DNA of 7,342 nucleotides, from positions 1 to 7,342 of the forward strand of contig DCUA01000082.1 in NCBI GenBank assembly GCA_002329675.1. The letters run 5' to 3'. This DNA is from Firmicutes bacterium UBA1426. GTDB lineage: Bacteria > Bacillota > Clostridia > Peptostreptococcales > Anaerovoracaceae. How positions within the stretch are numbered: position 1 is the stretch's first letter; every line of letters starts with the position of its first letter. Both the position numbers and the translations under genes were made by a program. Under the pieces are notes generated by a model that was not told the origin of the DNA, did no database searches, and saw only the letters and a program-made list of their open reading frames with translations. Positions 1 to 6,301 of this stretch are shown one piece after another.

Positions 1-357
1 ATTTTACAGCTGACAGAAAAGTTAGGGAAGACCCCGGTCCAGGTAGCGGAAGCACCCGGATTTGTAGTTAACCGTATCCTGATCCCCATGATCAACGAGG
101 CCATCGGTATTTTAGCTGACGGCGTTGCTAAGGCTGAAGATATTGACGAGGCCATGAAACTGGGCGCCAACCACCCCATCGGCCCATTGGCATTAGGCGA
201 TCTGATAGGACTGGATGTATGCCTTGCTATCATGGAAGTGCTGTACACCGAGTTCGGCGATCCGAAATACAGACCACATCCATTGCTCAAGAAGATGGTT
301 CGGGGAGGTAAATTGGGCCGGAAGACCGGTGTCGGCTTCTACGACTACAGCAAATAA
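1..357 (+). CDS. hbd: 3-hydroxybutyryl-CoA dehydrogenase, C-terminal part (5' truncated by window edge)
   Basis: This is the last 118 codons of a gene whose start lies left of the window; the frame is open from base 1 to the TAA at 355-357. The product reduces acetoacetyl-CoA to (S)-3-hydroxybutyryl-CoA with NAD(P)H in the cytoplasmic butyrate/butanol pathway. What is visible is the end of the NAD-binding fold ([13 protein letters not shown]) and the helical 3HCDH C-terminal dimerisation domain, with [17 protein letters not shown], the [11 protein letters not shown] segment and the typical end [13 protein letters not shown]. From memory the segment closely matches Clostridium acetobutylicum Hbd (282 aa). 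If this protein has the same length the window begins near residue 165, and the Asn of PGFVVN (bases 70-72) falls at the active-site Asn188. The His-Glu catalytic dyad lies upstream and cannot be checked. Neighbours to the left would be expected to be other butyryl-CoA pathway genes, which is inference. Confidence 0.96.
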   Translation: MLQLTEKLGKTPVQVAEAPGFVVNRILIPMINEAIGILADGVAKAEDIDEAMKLGANHPIGPLALGDLIGLDVCLAIMEVLYTEFGDPKYRPHPLLKKMVRGGKLGRKTGVGFYDYSK

Positions 358-399
358 AACTTGCGTAAGTGAGTATAATCAATTAAAATATCCTAATGT

Positions 400-428
400 G
401 GGACAAGGTGCTTCACCTTGTCCCTTTT
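400..428 (+). terminator. Rho-independent terminator after hbd
   Basis: A perfect 11-bp inverted repeat, GGGACAAGGTG at 400-410 and CACCTTGTCCC at 414-424, closes a 3-nt loop (CTT) and is followed directly by TTTT at 425-428. It sits 42 nt after the hbd stop, as expected for the end of that operon. It also argues against translation of the next gene starting at the in-frame ATG at 396, because that codon lies just before the stem. Confidence 0.92.
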
Positions 429-433
429 ATGGG

Positions 434-454
434 AGAAAGCAGGGGCGGCTTTCT
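434..454 (+). repeat. Small inverted repeat in the leader of the first LCP gene
   Basis: AGAAAGC (434-440) and GCTTTCT (448-454) form a perfect 7-bp stem with a 7-nt G-rich loop. It lies just downstream of the hbd terminator and about 55 nt before the LCP1 start. There is no T-run after it, so it is not a terminator. It could be a leader hairpin or an operator half-site pair, or chance. I could not find a convincing sigma-A promoter between 429 and 509. Confidence 0.3.
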
Positions 455-509
455 GCACATCAGGGAACAATTTGCATTAAACAATCGTCATACAAAACGG
501 GATATATCT

Positions 510-1478
510 ATGAAAATATTTTTGAAACAGTTTATAATATGGCTTGCCATCTTTACCGTGATCCTTACACCGGTTACATATTACTTGGATAAGCTGGGAA
601 ACGTTCGTGTATTTCAGGGAACTGAAAACCTGATGGATGAGCTGGATGTGATCGTCGATCCAAAGAGTCCGTTCTTTGAGGCTTTTCGCGATTCGGAGCG
701 GGTGAACATCCTTCTTCTTGGCGTAAATGACGGGCTTTCCGATACCATTATGCTGGGAAGCTACGACATGAAGAACCAGCATGTAGATGTGATTTCCATC
801 CCCCGGGATACCTTCTATGACCGGGCGGAAGCTACCACAGCAAGCACACGTAAGATCAACGCAATCTACAGAAACGGTACAGCTGTAGGGACGGCCAGAG
901 CTGTGAGCGACGTGCTCATGGGTATGCCCATCCACTATTATGCCGTCGTCAGTTACGAAGGAATCGGCAGGATTGTGGATTCCGTTGGGGGTGTACCCAT
1001 GGATATTCCATTCCATATGTACTACAGGGATCCTAGTGACGATCCGCCCTTATACATCGACATACCGGAAGGGCCAACCATAATTGACAGCAGCAACGTA
1101 CAGGAATTTCTCCGCTTTCGTAAAGGAAGCAAGGGCTATCCCAGTTATCCCGATGGAGATATTGGCCGGGTGAAGGCGCAGCAGGAATTTATCAAGTCCG
1201 CTTTCCGGGAGGCCCTTGGCCTTAGTTTGCCAAAAGTTGCAAGGACTGTTATGCAAAATGTGGACTCCGATCTCACTCTGTCCATGGCTGTAAAGATTGC
1301 AGGAAAGGCCACAGGCCTAACGGGTGAGGATATCCGGACCTGGCTGACTCCCGGTAATGCAGGTACCAAAAATGGTGCATCCTACTGGTGGGTAGACGAG
1401 GCGGCAATAGAAGAAATGCTGATGGAGATCTATTCTGTTGAGGAAGAAGAAGCGGAAGGGGAAGAGCTGCAGGAATAA
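510..1478 (+). CDS. LCP (LytR-CpsA-Psr) family membrane-anchored glycopolymer transferase, paralog 1
   Basis: 322 aa from ATG 510, chosen because a basic start (MKIFLK) leads straight into a membrane helix (about residues 8-25) and GGGA lies about 7 nt upstream. Longer in-frame ATGs at 396 and 429 flank the terminator and lack a ribosome site. The family transfers teichoic acid-like or other anionic polymers from undecaprenyl carriers to peptidoglycan outside the membrane. The LCP domain spans about residues 65-232: NILLLG (66-71), SDT (Asp78), SIPRDT (Arg99), KIN (115-117), MGMPIHYYAVV, GGVPMDIPFHM, the R202-F-R204 pair, and DIGR (Asp217, Arg220) followed by AQQEF. Two departures are visible. 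The Arg normally two residues before Asp78 is Leu76, and the preceding loop is short. There are also about six extra residues (206-216 region) between the RxR pair and DIGR compared with the next gene. The tail (311-322) is acidic. The exact polymer is unknown. Confidence 0.9.
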   Translation: MKIFLKQFIIWLAIFTVILTPVTYYLDKLGNVRVFQGTENLMDELDVIVDPKSPFFEAFRDSERVNILLLGVNDGLSDTIMLGSYDMKNQHVDVISIPRDTFYDRAEATTASTRKINAIYRNGTAVGTARAVSDVLMGMPIHYYAVVSYEGIGRIVDSVGGVPMDIPFHMYYRDPSDDPPLYIDIPEGPTIIDSSNVQEFLRFRKGSKGYPSYPDGDIGRVKAQQEFIKSAFREALGLSLPKVARTVMQNVDSDLTLSMAVKIAGKATGLTGEDIRTWLTPGNAGTKNGASYWWVDEAAIEEMLMEIYSVEEEEAEGEELQE

Positions 1479-1499
1479 TACTTTTCTTTTTCGCTGATG

Positions 1500-1508
1500 T
1501 GGTATAAA
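1500..1508 (+). promoter_or_regulatory. Possible extended -10 promoter element upstream of the second LCP gene
   Basis: The 114-nt gap between the two LCP genes holds TGGTATAAA, which fits the extended -10 pattern TGnTATAAT at 8 of 9 positions. No recognisable -35 box lies 16-18 nt upstream; that area is T-rich (1481-1491). No terminator hairpin separates the two LCP genes, so LCP2 could also be served by read-through. Confidence 0.28.
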
Positions 1509-1572
1509 ATAAATAAATGTCGGGATTCTATTTAAGGTTCAAACCCATAAAGCAGAGCAAGACTATTGAAGA

Positions 1573-1578
1573 GAAGGA
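1573..1578 (+). promoter_or_regulatory. Shine-Dalgarno candidate for the second LCP gene
   Basis: GAAGGA is the best ribosome-binding match in the area. It lies 14 nt before ATG 1593 and 11 nt before an in-frame CTG at 1590, both long spacings. An in-frame TTG at 1566 precedes it. The start of this gene is therefore uncertain by up to nine codons. Confidence 0.45.
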
Positions 1579-1592
1579 ACGGTTGTCTTCTG

Positions 1593-2630
1593 ATGAATAA
1601 GGTTCGCAAAAAAACTTCAGACAATACCAATAAAGTAAATATCATTACATTTGCAGGGTATTTTTTTGCCACGTTTCTGATTGCGGTAGCTGTGATGGTG
1701 GCTGCCAATACGGCTATTAAAGAGGTTTCCGAAACGCCGATCTTTGGAGAGACAGAAACGAACCTGATGGACGATATGCCTGTCCTTGTAAGCGAGGACA
1801 GCATCTTTTTCGAAGCTTTTCAGGATAAGAGCAGGATCAATGTCCTTTTGATGGGCTTCAATCAGAACCTTGCCGACACCATTATGGTAGTAAGCTTCGA
1901 CTACGAAGCAAAACATGTGGATATCATATCCATTCCCAGAGACACCTATTATTATCGCGAAGAATATAAACACAGCCCCGGATTCCTGAAGGTCAACGCC
2001 ATTTACCAGAAAACAAAAGAACCTCTCGAGACGGCAATGGTGGTCAGCGAGATCCTGCTGGGCATGCCCCTCCACTTCTATGCTATTGTGGATTACGAAG
2101 GGGTCGAGGAAATCGTGGATACCATGGGTGGCGTGCCCATGAATATACCTTTCCATATGAAATATACGGATATTACCGATAAACCGCCGCTTTATATCAA
2201 TATTCCTCCGGGTGAACAGGTGCTGGACGGCGAGCATGCCGTTCAATTTCTCCGTTACCGCAAAGGTTACAGAGAAGGAGATATCGGCCGTGTGAAGGCG
2301 CAACAGGAGTTTATGAAATCCGCATTTAAACAAATGCTGAGTTTTGACTTGCCTAAGATCGCCAAGGTGATTCTGAGAAACGTAGAATCCGATATTGATA
2401 TGGGCACTGCTACGAAGATCATTACCAAAGGCCTGGGCGTAAAGCCCGATGCCATTCAGACCTACGTTATGCCCAATACCCTTCAGGACGAGGCGCCCTA
2501 TTTTGTGTATCCGGACAGCAAGGGCATTGCAGAGGTCATTACGACTATTTATTCTGTTGAACCGGAACCGGAGCCGGGAACAGAAACAGATCCGAACAGT
2601 CAGCAGGATGAGGACTCCAATGATGAATAG
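1593..2630 (+). CDS. LCP (LytR-CpsA-Psr) family membrane-anchored glycopolymer transferase, paralog 2
   Basis: 345 aa from ATG 1593 (354 aa if TTG 1566 is used). A short basic cytoplasmic N-terminus is followed by one membrane helix at about residues 17-39 and an extracellular LCP domain at about 82-245. Visible motifs: INVLLMG, ADT (Asp95), SIPRDT (Arg116), LLGMPLHFYAIV, GGVPMNIPFHM, LDGEHAVQFLRYRKG with Arg221 and Arg223, and GDIGR (Asp230, Arg233) plus AQQEF. The seven-residue spacing from Arg223 to Asp230 matches pneumococcal Cps2A (R364 to D371) as I recall it. As in the upstream paralog, the Arg expected two residues before Asp95 is Leu (Leu93). Both proteins share long blocks and the ending IYSVE, so they are tandem duplicates. 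The last 25 residues are acidic and low-complexity (EPEPEP then Asp/Glu-rich). The 3' end overlaps the SLH gene, implying coupling. Role by family: attachment of wall glycopolymers to peptidoglycan. Confidence 0.9.
   Translation: MNKVRKKTSDNTNKVNIITFAGYFFATFLIAVAVMVAANTAIKEVSETPIFGETETNLMDDMPVLVSEDSIFFEAFQDKSRINVLLMGFNQNLADTIMVVSFDYEAKHVDIISIPRDTYYYREEYKHSPGFLKVNAIYQKTKEPLETAMVVSEILLGMPLHFYAIVDYEGVEEIVDTMGGVPMNIPFHMKYTDITDKPPLYINIPPGEQVLDGEHAVQFLRYRKGYREGDIGRVKAQQEFMKSAFKQMLSFDLPKIAKVILRNVESDIDMGTATKIITKGLGVKPDAIQTYVMPNTLQDEAPYFVYPDSKGIAEVITTIYSVEPEPEPGTETDPNSQQDEDSNDE
2559..2576 (+). repeat. Short hexanucleotide tandem repeat in LCP2 tail
   Basis: Three consecutive hexamers, GAACCG, GAACCG and GAGCCG, encode Glu-Pro three times in the acidic C-terminal tail of LCP2. 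Slippage here would add or remove EP pairs without a frameshift. Confidence 0.6.
2609..2614 (+). promoter_or_regulatory. Shine-Dalgarno site for the SLH gene, inside the end of LCP2
   Basis: TGAGGA lies 5 nt before ATG 2620 and 8 nt before ATG 2623, both in frame, within the last codons of LCP2. This fixes the SLH start to one of these adjacent codons and indicates translational coupling with LCP2. Confidence 0.7.
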
Positions 2631-3750
2631 GACCATTTCGATCCATCTCTTGACTTTTCTATTGATAGCGGCTTTCCTGGTTCCCATGACCTGGGAACCG
2701 GTCCATGCTGCAATACCTGATTTTACCGATGTACCAAAGAACCACTGGGGACGCTCCTATGTTTCCTTTTCGGCAGAACTGGGTATTGTAAACGGGTATC
2801 CTATGGAAGACGGCAGCTTTCAGTTTCGCCCTGACAATTCCGTTTCAAAAGAGGAATCTATGCAGATGCTCTACAAAGCGGTGACAAACTCAGGTATCGG
2901 ACCTGCATTCACTGAAGATTTGCTGCAAAAATACGAAAGAGAACTATCCGATGCAGGGATTTCTGTCTGGGCAAGAGAATGCGTTTCTTACGGCCTGGAA
3001 AATGGTATATTAGAAGCGGCCGAGTTGGCCAGCTTCCGCACTGTACAGGGAGGTGCAGCTCCCGCTTCCAGAGAAGAGGTAGCTCGCTGGACAGGGAAGG
3101 CCATCGGCAAGAAACTGATGCCAGCCACCTCGTTGGATTACGCGGATGCCGATCAGATATCCGATGAAAACCGTGTTTACGTAGACCTTTTGAACCGCAC
3201 CAAGGTCATGATCGGTGACAGTACGGGAAAATTTAACCCCGGATCACCTATCCGCCGGGTGGAGTTTGCCGTTATATGCAATAGGGTATATGCATTATCA
3301 GAAGCGGATTTTGATATAGACAGTGAAAGCTATTCGATCCAGGGAACCGTCACCGGTATCAACAATGCAGCGAGAAAAATCTATCTGACTTCTGACACCG
3401 GTGCATTGAAAGTTATCGACATTGAAGACAAGATTGAGATTGTAATCAATGGAAAATTAGCATATAATAATTTCAGCAGTATTCCTACGGGCAAGAAAAC
3501 CATTCTTGCGTGGGGCCCCTTCGATCAACTCCACGTCGCTACACAGGTCGTTACCGGTGAGGCTACCATTGGCCGACTCACTCCGGTGAGCGACGATTGT
3601 GTTGAAGCAGAGCTGCTTATTAACCGAGGCGAACGTGTATATTATTACATCGACGGGGAAACCTCCATTATAGACAACCCAGAAGAAGGGGAGGTCGTTA
3701 TTTTCATTGCAGACGGCATTAAAATCGTAGAAATCGCAACCAAAGAATAA
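2620..3750 (+). CDS. Secreted protein with three SLH modules and a beta-rich C-terminal region
   Basis: 376 aa from ATG 2620 (375 from ATG 2623, used for numbering here). A signal peptide covers about residues 1-29: basic start, hydrophobic core HLLTFLLIAAFLV, probable cleavage at VHA-A. Three S-layer homology modules follow at about 33-87 (FTDVPKNHWGRSYVSF), 109-165 and 173-225 (NPGSPIRRVEFAVICNR). SLH modules normally bind secondary wall polymers, often pyruvylated, through a conserved TRAE-type motif. Here those positions read SKEE, SREE and RRVE, so binding strength is uncertain. Residues 238-375 are beta-strand rich with no enzyme motif I recognise; they look like two related halves (about 240-310 and 314-373). 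The gene overlaps LCP2 by 8-11 nt. The product is probably held at the cell surface by the polymers that LCP enzymes attach (inference). Its function beyond anchoring is unknown. Confidence 0.88.
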   Translation: MMNRTISIHLLTFLLIAAFLVPMTWEPVHAAIPDFTDVPKNHWGRSYVSFSAELGIVNGYPMEDGSFQFRPDNSVSKEESMQMLYKAVTNSGIGPAFTEDLLQKYERELSDAGISVWARECVSYGLENGILEAAELASFRTVQGGAAPASREEVARWTGKAIGKKLMPATSLDYADADQISDENRVYVDLLNRTKVMIGDSTGKFNPGSPIRRVEFAVICNRVYALSEADFDIDSESYSIQGTVTGINNAARKIYLTSDTGALKVIDIEDKIEIVINGKLAYNNFSSIPTGKKTILAWGPFDQLHVATQVVTGEATIGRLTPVSDDCVEAELLINRGERVYYYIDGETSIIDNPEEGEVVIFIADGIKIVEIATKE

Positions 3751-3824
3751 ATCATAGAAATACACCTTTCAAACGTAATATAGTATCGCGGAACTGAATC
3801 AAGTCATTTACACCGCCATTTAAC

Positions 3825-3859
3825 GCATTGATGATTCTCATCATGCTTTGCCCATTTTT
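3825..3859 (+). promoter_or_regulatory. Hairpin in the rho leader; possible weak terminator or leader element
   Basis: GCATTGATGA (3825-3834) pairs with TCATCATGC (3838-3846) in a 9-bp stem with one bulged T and a TTC loop. It is followed by TTTGCCCATTTTT. The stem is AT-rich and the T-run is interrupted, so it is a poor intrinsic terminator, but it is the only hairpin I found between the SLH stop and rho and it ends 15 nt before the rho Shine-Dalgarno. No convincing promoter was found in 3751-3824, although AT-rich -10-like strings occur near 3776-3786. Confidence 0.33.
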
Positions 3860-3861
3860 AA

Positions 3862-3867
3862 GAGGAG
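3862..3867 (+). promoter_or_regulatory. Shine-Dalgarno site for rho
   Basis: GAGGAG lies 10 nt before ATG 3878. It supports that start over the in-frame TTG at 3848, which precedes the site and would add ten residues. Confidence 0.8.
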
Positions 3868-3877
3868 AAAAGAAATA

Positions 3878-5287
3878 ATGTCAGGAACCAACGAAATGGA
3901 TCAAGCCATCCTGAAAACAAAAAAAGTCGCAGAGCTGCGCGAAATTGCAAAAGCCTTTAAAATTCCCGGTTACCAAAGCCTTAAGAAAGCAGATCTGGTG
4001 AAAGCCCTCACCGGTGACTGGGAATCGAAAAAACCCGAGGAATCGGAAAAGCCTGCAGAGGAACCGGCTGCAGTAGAACCTGCTGAAGAAAAACCCCAGG
4101 AAGTTCCTGAGGAGAGCAAGCCGGATAACCATTCAGGAAAGCATGTCAAGAGAACCTATCAACCCAGTGAAGACCGGCCCGAAGTAGAAGGGATTTTAGA
4201 CATTGCCGAAGGTGGCTTTGGCTTTCTCAGATTCCACAATTTTCTTACCAGCGATCAGGATGTTTATGTCTCGCCTTCACAGATCAGAAGATTTAACCTA
4301 AAAACAGGAGATAAAATAAAAGGCATTTCCAGAAGACCCAACGAAGGGGAAAAGTTCGGTGCGATCCTCTTCGTGAAAGAGGTGAACGGGGATGAGCCGG
4401 GCGTTGCTATGCGAAGGCCTGATTTTGATGACCTGACCCCCATTTTCCCAAACGAGAGGATCTCACTGGAAAACGGCTCTACTGAGTTGTCTATGCGTCT
4501 CATCGACCTTGTTGCTCCTATCGGAAAAGGCCAGAGAGGACTTATCGTAGCACCGCCAAAGGCTGGCAAGACCGTGCTTCTTAAGAAGGTGGCCTCCAGC
4601 ATTGAAAAAATGTACCCGGAGATCGAGCTCATCGTACTTCTGGTAGATGAGCGGCCGGAGGAAGTTACCGACATGCAGCGATCCATCAACGGAGAAGTGA
4701 TCTACTCCACCTTTGACGAAATGCCCGCAAATCACGTTAAGGTTGCGGAAATGGTCCTCGCCAGGGCTCAGCGCCTCGTAGAGCATGGCAAGGATGTAGT
4801 CATACTGCTGGACAGCATCACGCGTTTGGCAAGAGCATATAATCTGGTTATTCCCCCTACAGGGAGAACGCTTTCCGGAGGATTGGATCCCGGGGCTCTT
4901 CATAAGCCGAAGAAGTTCTTCGGTGCAGCCCGTAAGATGGAAGAAGGCGGAAGCATTACTATTCTGGCTACTGCCCTTATCGAGACGGGAAGCCGTATGG
5001 ACGATGTTATTTTCGAGGAATTTAAGGGTACAGGAAATATGGAGCTCCACCTTGACCGTAAGCTTTCGGAAAAGAGGATCTTCCCTGCTATCAATCTGAA
5101 TAAATCCGGAACCAGAAGAGAAGATCTGCTGATGACCCAGGATGAGATGGAGGCCATCTGGTACATGCGCCGGGCTCTGGGCAATGCCGGGACCCAGGAG
5201 GTCACCGAGACCATCATCGACTATCTGGCTCATACCAGGAAGAATTCAGACTTCATCCAAATTATCAAAAAGACAAGATTGGAATAA
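3878..5287 (+). CDS. rho: Transcription termination factor Rho
   Basis: 469 aa. Rho is a ring-shaped hexameric RNA helicase/ATPase that binds nascent RNA and releases RNA polymerase. Domains in order: Rho_N helical domain (about 12-46, [23 protein letters not shown] without gaps in the frame); a Glu/Pro/Lys-rich linker at about 48-92; the cold-shock-like RNA-binding domain with the RNP1-type GFGFLR (113-118) and [14 protein letters not shown]; then the RecA-type ATPase. The Walker A motif is APPKAGKT (225-232), with Lys231. Walker B is [10 protein letters not shown] (307-316), with Asp312. The secondary-channel regions [10 protein letters not shown] and [15 protein letters not shown] are intact, as is [11 protein letters not shown] near the end. 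No residue appears missing. The DUF1385 gene follows after 3 nt, so the two are co-transcribed. rho genes are often autoregulated, but only the leader hairpin hints at it here. Confidence 0.98.
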   Translation: MSGTNEMDQAILKTKKVAELREIAKAFKIPGYQSLKKADLVKALTGDWESKKPEESEKPAEEPAAVEPAEEKPQEVPEESKPDNHSGKHVKRTYQPSEDRPEVEGILDIAEGGFGFLRFHNFLTSDQDVYVSPSQIRRFNLKTGDKIKGISRRPNEGEKFGAILFVKEVNGDEPGVAMRRPDFDDLTPIFPNERISLENGSTELSMRLIDLVAPIGKGQRGLIVAPPKAGKTVLLKKVASSIEKMYPEIELIVLLVDERPEEVTDMQRSINGEVIYSTFDEMPANHVKVAEMVLARAQRLVEHGKDVVILLDSITRLARAYNLVIPPTGRTLSGGLDPGALHKPKKFFGAARKMEEGGSITILATALIETGSRMDDVIFEEFKGTGNMELHLDRKLSEKRIFPAINLNKSGTRREDLLMTQDEMEAIWYMRRALGNAGTQEVTETIIDYLAHTRKNSDFIQIIKKTRLE

Positions 5288-5290
5288 ACT

Positions 5291-6301
5291 ATGGACCTGA
5301 ATAAGATTTTTATCAAGAACGCCTGCCCCACCAAGATCGGGGGACAAGCTGTACTGGAAGGTATCATGATGAAGGGAACGGATCGGACCGCAGTGGTGAT
5401 CCGAAAACCCAATAAAGATATGCATATCAAAATAGCGCCCCTGCCGGAGATGTCGATCTGGAAAAAGATCCCCATTATCCGGGGTGTTGTGGTTTTTGTG
5501 GATGCCCTGGTGACAGGGACAAAAACACTTCTATACTCAGCAGAAGTTCTGGAAAATGCCGAGGGCGGGGAAGAGTATGAACCGGATAAGCTCACCATCT
5601 GGCTGGAAAAGAAGTTTGGGAAAAAAGGAGCACTGAATGTAATGCTCTATGCTTCGGTGGCGCTGGCGGTTCTGTTTACAGTGGGAATCTTTATCATTCT
5701 GCCCACCTGGATCGTTAATATATTCGGGATGCTGACCAGTAACGAAGTTGTGCTGAACCTTTTTGAGGGTGTTCTTCGTATCCTTATGTTTGTCGCCTAT
5801 GTGGCTCTCATATCCCGCATGAAGGATATACGTACGGTGTTTCGCTTTCACGGGGCAGAGCACAACTGCATCCATTGTTACGAAAACGGACTGCCCCTTA
5901 CCACGGAAAACTGCAGTAAGTTTGAGACGCTTCATCCTCGTTGCGGTACGAGTTTCCTGATGTTTGTTATGGTCATAAGTTTGTTGCTGTTTTCCCTGCT
6001 GGGCTGGCCGAACCTTCTTTGGAGGATCACCTCCAGGCTATTGCTCATCCCCTTTATTGCGGGGCTTTCCTATGAGCTTCTCAGGCTTGCGGGAAAGGGT
6101 GACTCAACATTTATTAAGATCTTAAGCCTGCCGGGGCTGGCGCTTCAGAAGCTGACTACTCTGAAACCTGATGAGAAACAGCTGGAAGTAGCTATTGCAG
6201 CTGTTAAGGCAGTTCTCAATACGGAAGGTCCTAAGGAATTCATAGGGCTTACGGACATTGAGGGAAATCTATATCCTGAGACAGAGGAAGCTCTCAAATG
6301 A
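5291..6301 (+). CDS. yqhQ: DUF1385 family (YqhQ-like) multi-pass membrane protein, function unknown
   Basis: 336 aa starting 3 nt after the rho stop, with a modest GGA ribosome site about 8 nt upstream. The family is recognised from GGQAVLEGIMMKG (17-29), near-invariant in DUF1385 proteins, IPIIRGVVVFVDALVTGTK (60-78), FHGAEHNCIHCYE (186-198) and HPRCGTSFLMFV (215-226). Hydrophobic segments lie at about 117-140, 155-175, 221-240 and 246-262, so about four membrane helices with the conserved HGAEH and HPRCGT loops between helices two and three. Those loops carry His187, Glu190, His191, Cys193, Cys196, His215 and Cys218, a plausible metal-binding set (inference; HGAEH also fits HxxEH). Biochemical activity is not established to my knowledge. 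The stop overlaps the prmC start in ATGA, so translation is coupled. A rho/DUF1385/prmC neighbourhood is common in Clostridia. Confidence 0.93.
   Translation: MDLNKIFIKNACPTKIGGQAVLEGIMMKGTDRTAVVIRKPNKDMHIKIAPLPEMSIWKKIPIIRGVVVFVDALVTGTKTLLYSAEVLENAEGGEEYEPDKLTIWLEKKFGKKGALNVMLYASVALAVLFTVGIFIILPTWIVNIFGMLTSNEVVLNLFEGVLRILMFVAYVALISRMKDIRTVFRFHGAEHNCIHCYENGLPLTTENCSKFETLHPRCGTSFLMFVMVISLLLFSLLGWPNLLWRITSRLLLIPFIAGLSYELLRLAGKGDSTFIKILSLPGLALQKLTTLKPDEKQLEVAIAAVKAVLNTEGPKEFIGLTDIEGNLYPETEEALK

Noticed and set aside
374..379. Perfect TATAAT hexamer after hbd as a promoter for LCP1
   Set aside because: No -35 box lies at suitable distance (351-356 reads CAAATA), and a transcript from here would run straight into the terminator at 400-428.
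396..509. Longer N-terminus for LCP1 starting at ATG 396 or 429
   Set aside because: Both codons flank the terminator hairpin, have no ribosome site, and would place about 27-38 polar residues before the membrane anchor. ATG 510 fits the signal-anchor pattern.
2449..2619. In-frame extension of the SLH gene back to ATG 2449
   Set aside because: The added residues are Arg-rich nonsense read through LCP2 in another frame. The signal peptide begins at 2620/2623 with a good Shine-Dalgarno.
1617..2687. A long open frame (356 codons) on the - strand across the whole of LCP2
   Set aside because: Its translation has no recognisable domain, is rich in His/Phe/Arg as expected for an antisense frame, and it mirrors a clearly conserved LCP gene. 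Similar antisense frames at 477-1016 and 4463-5233 are rejected for the same reason.
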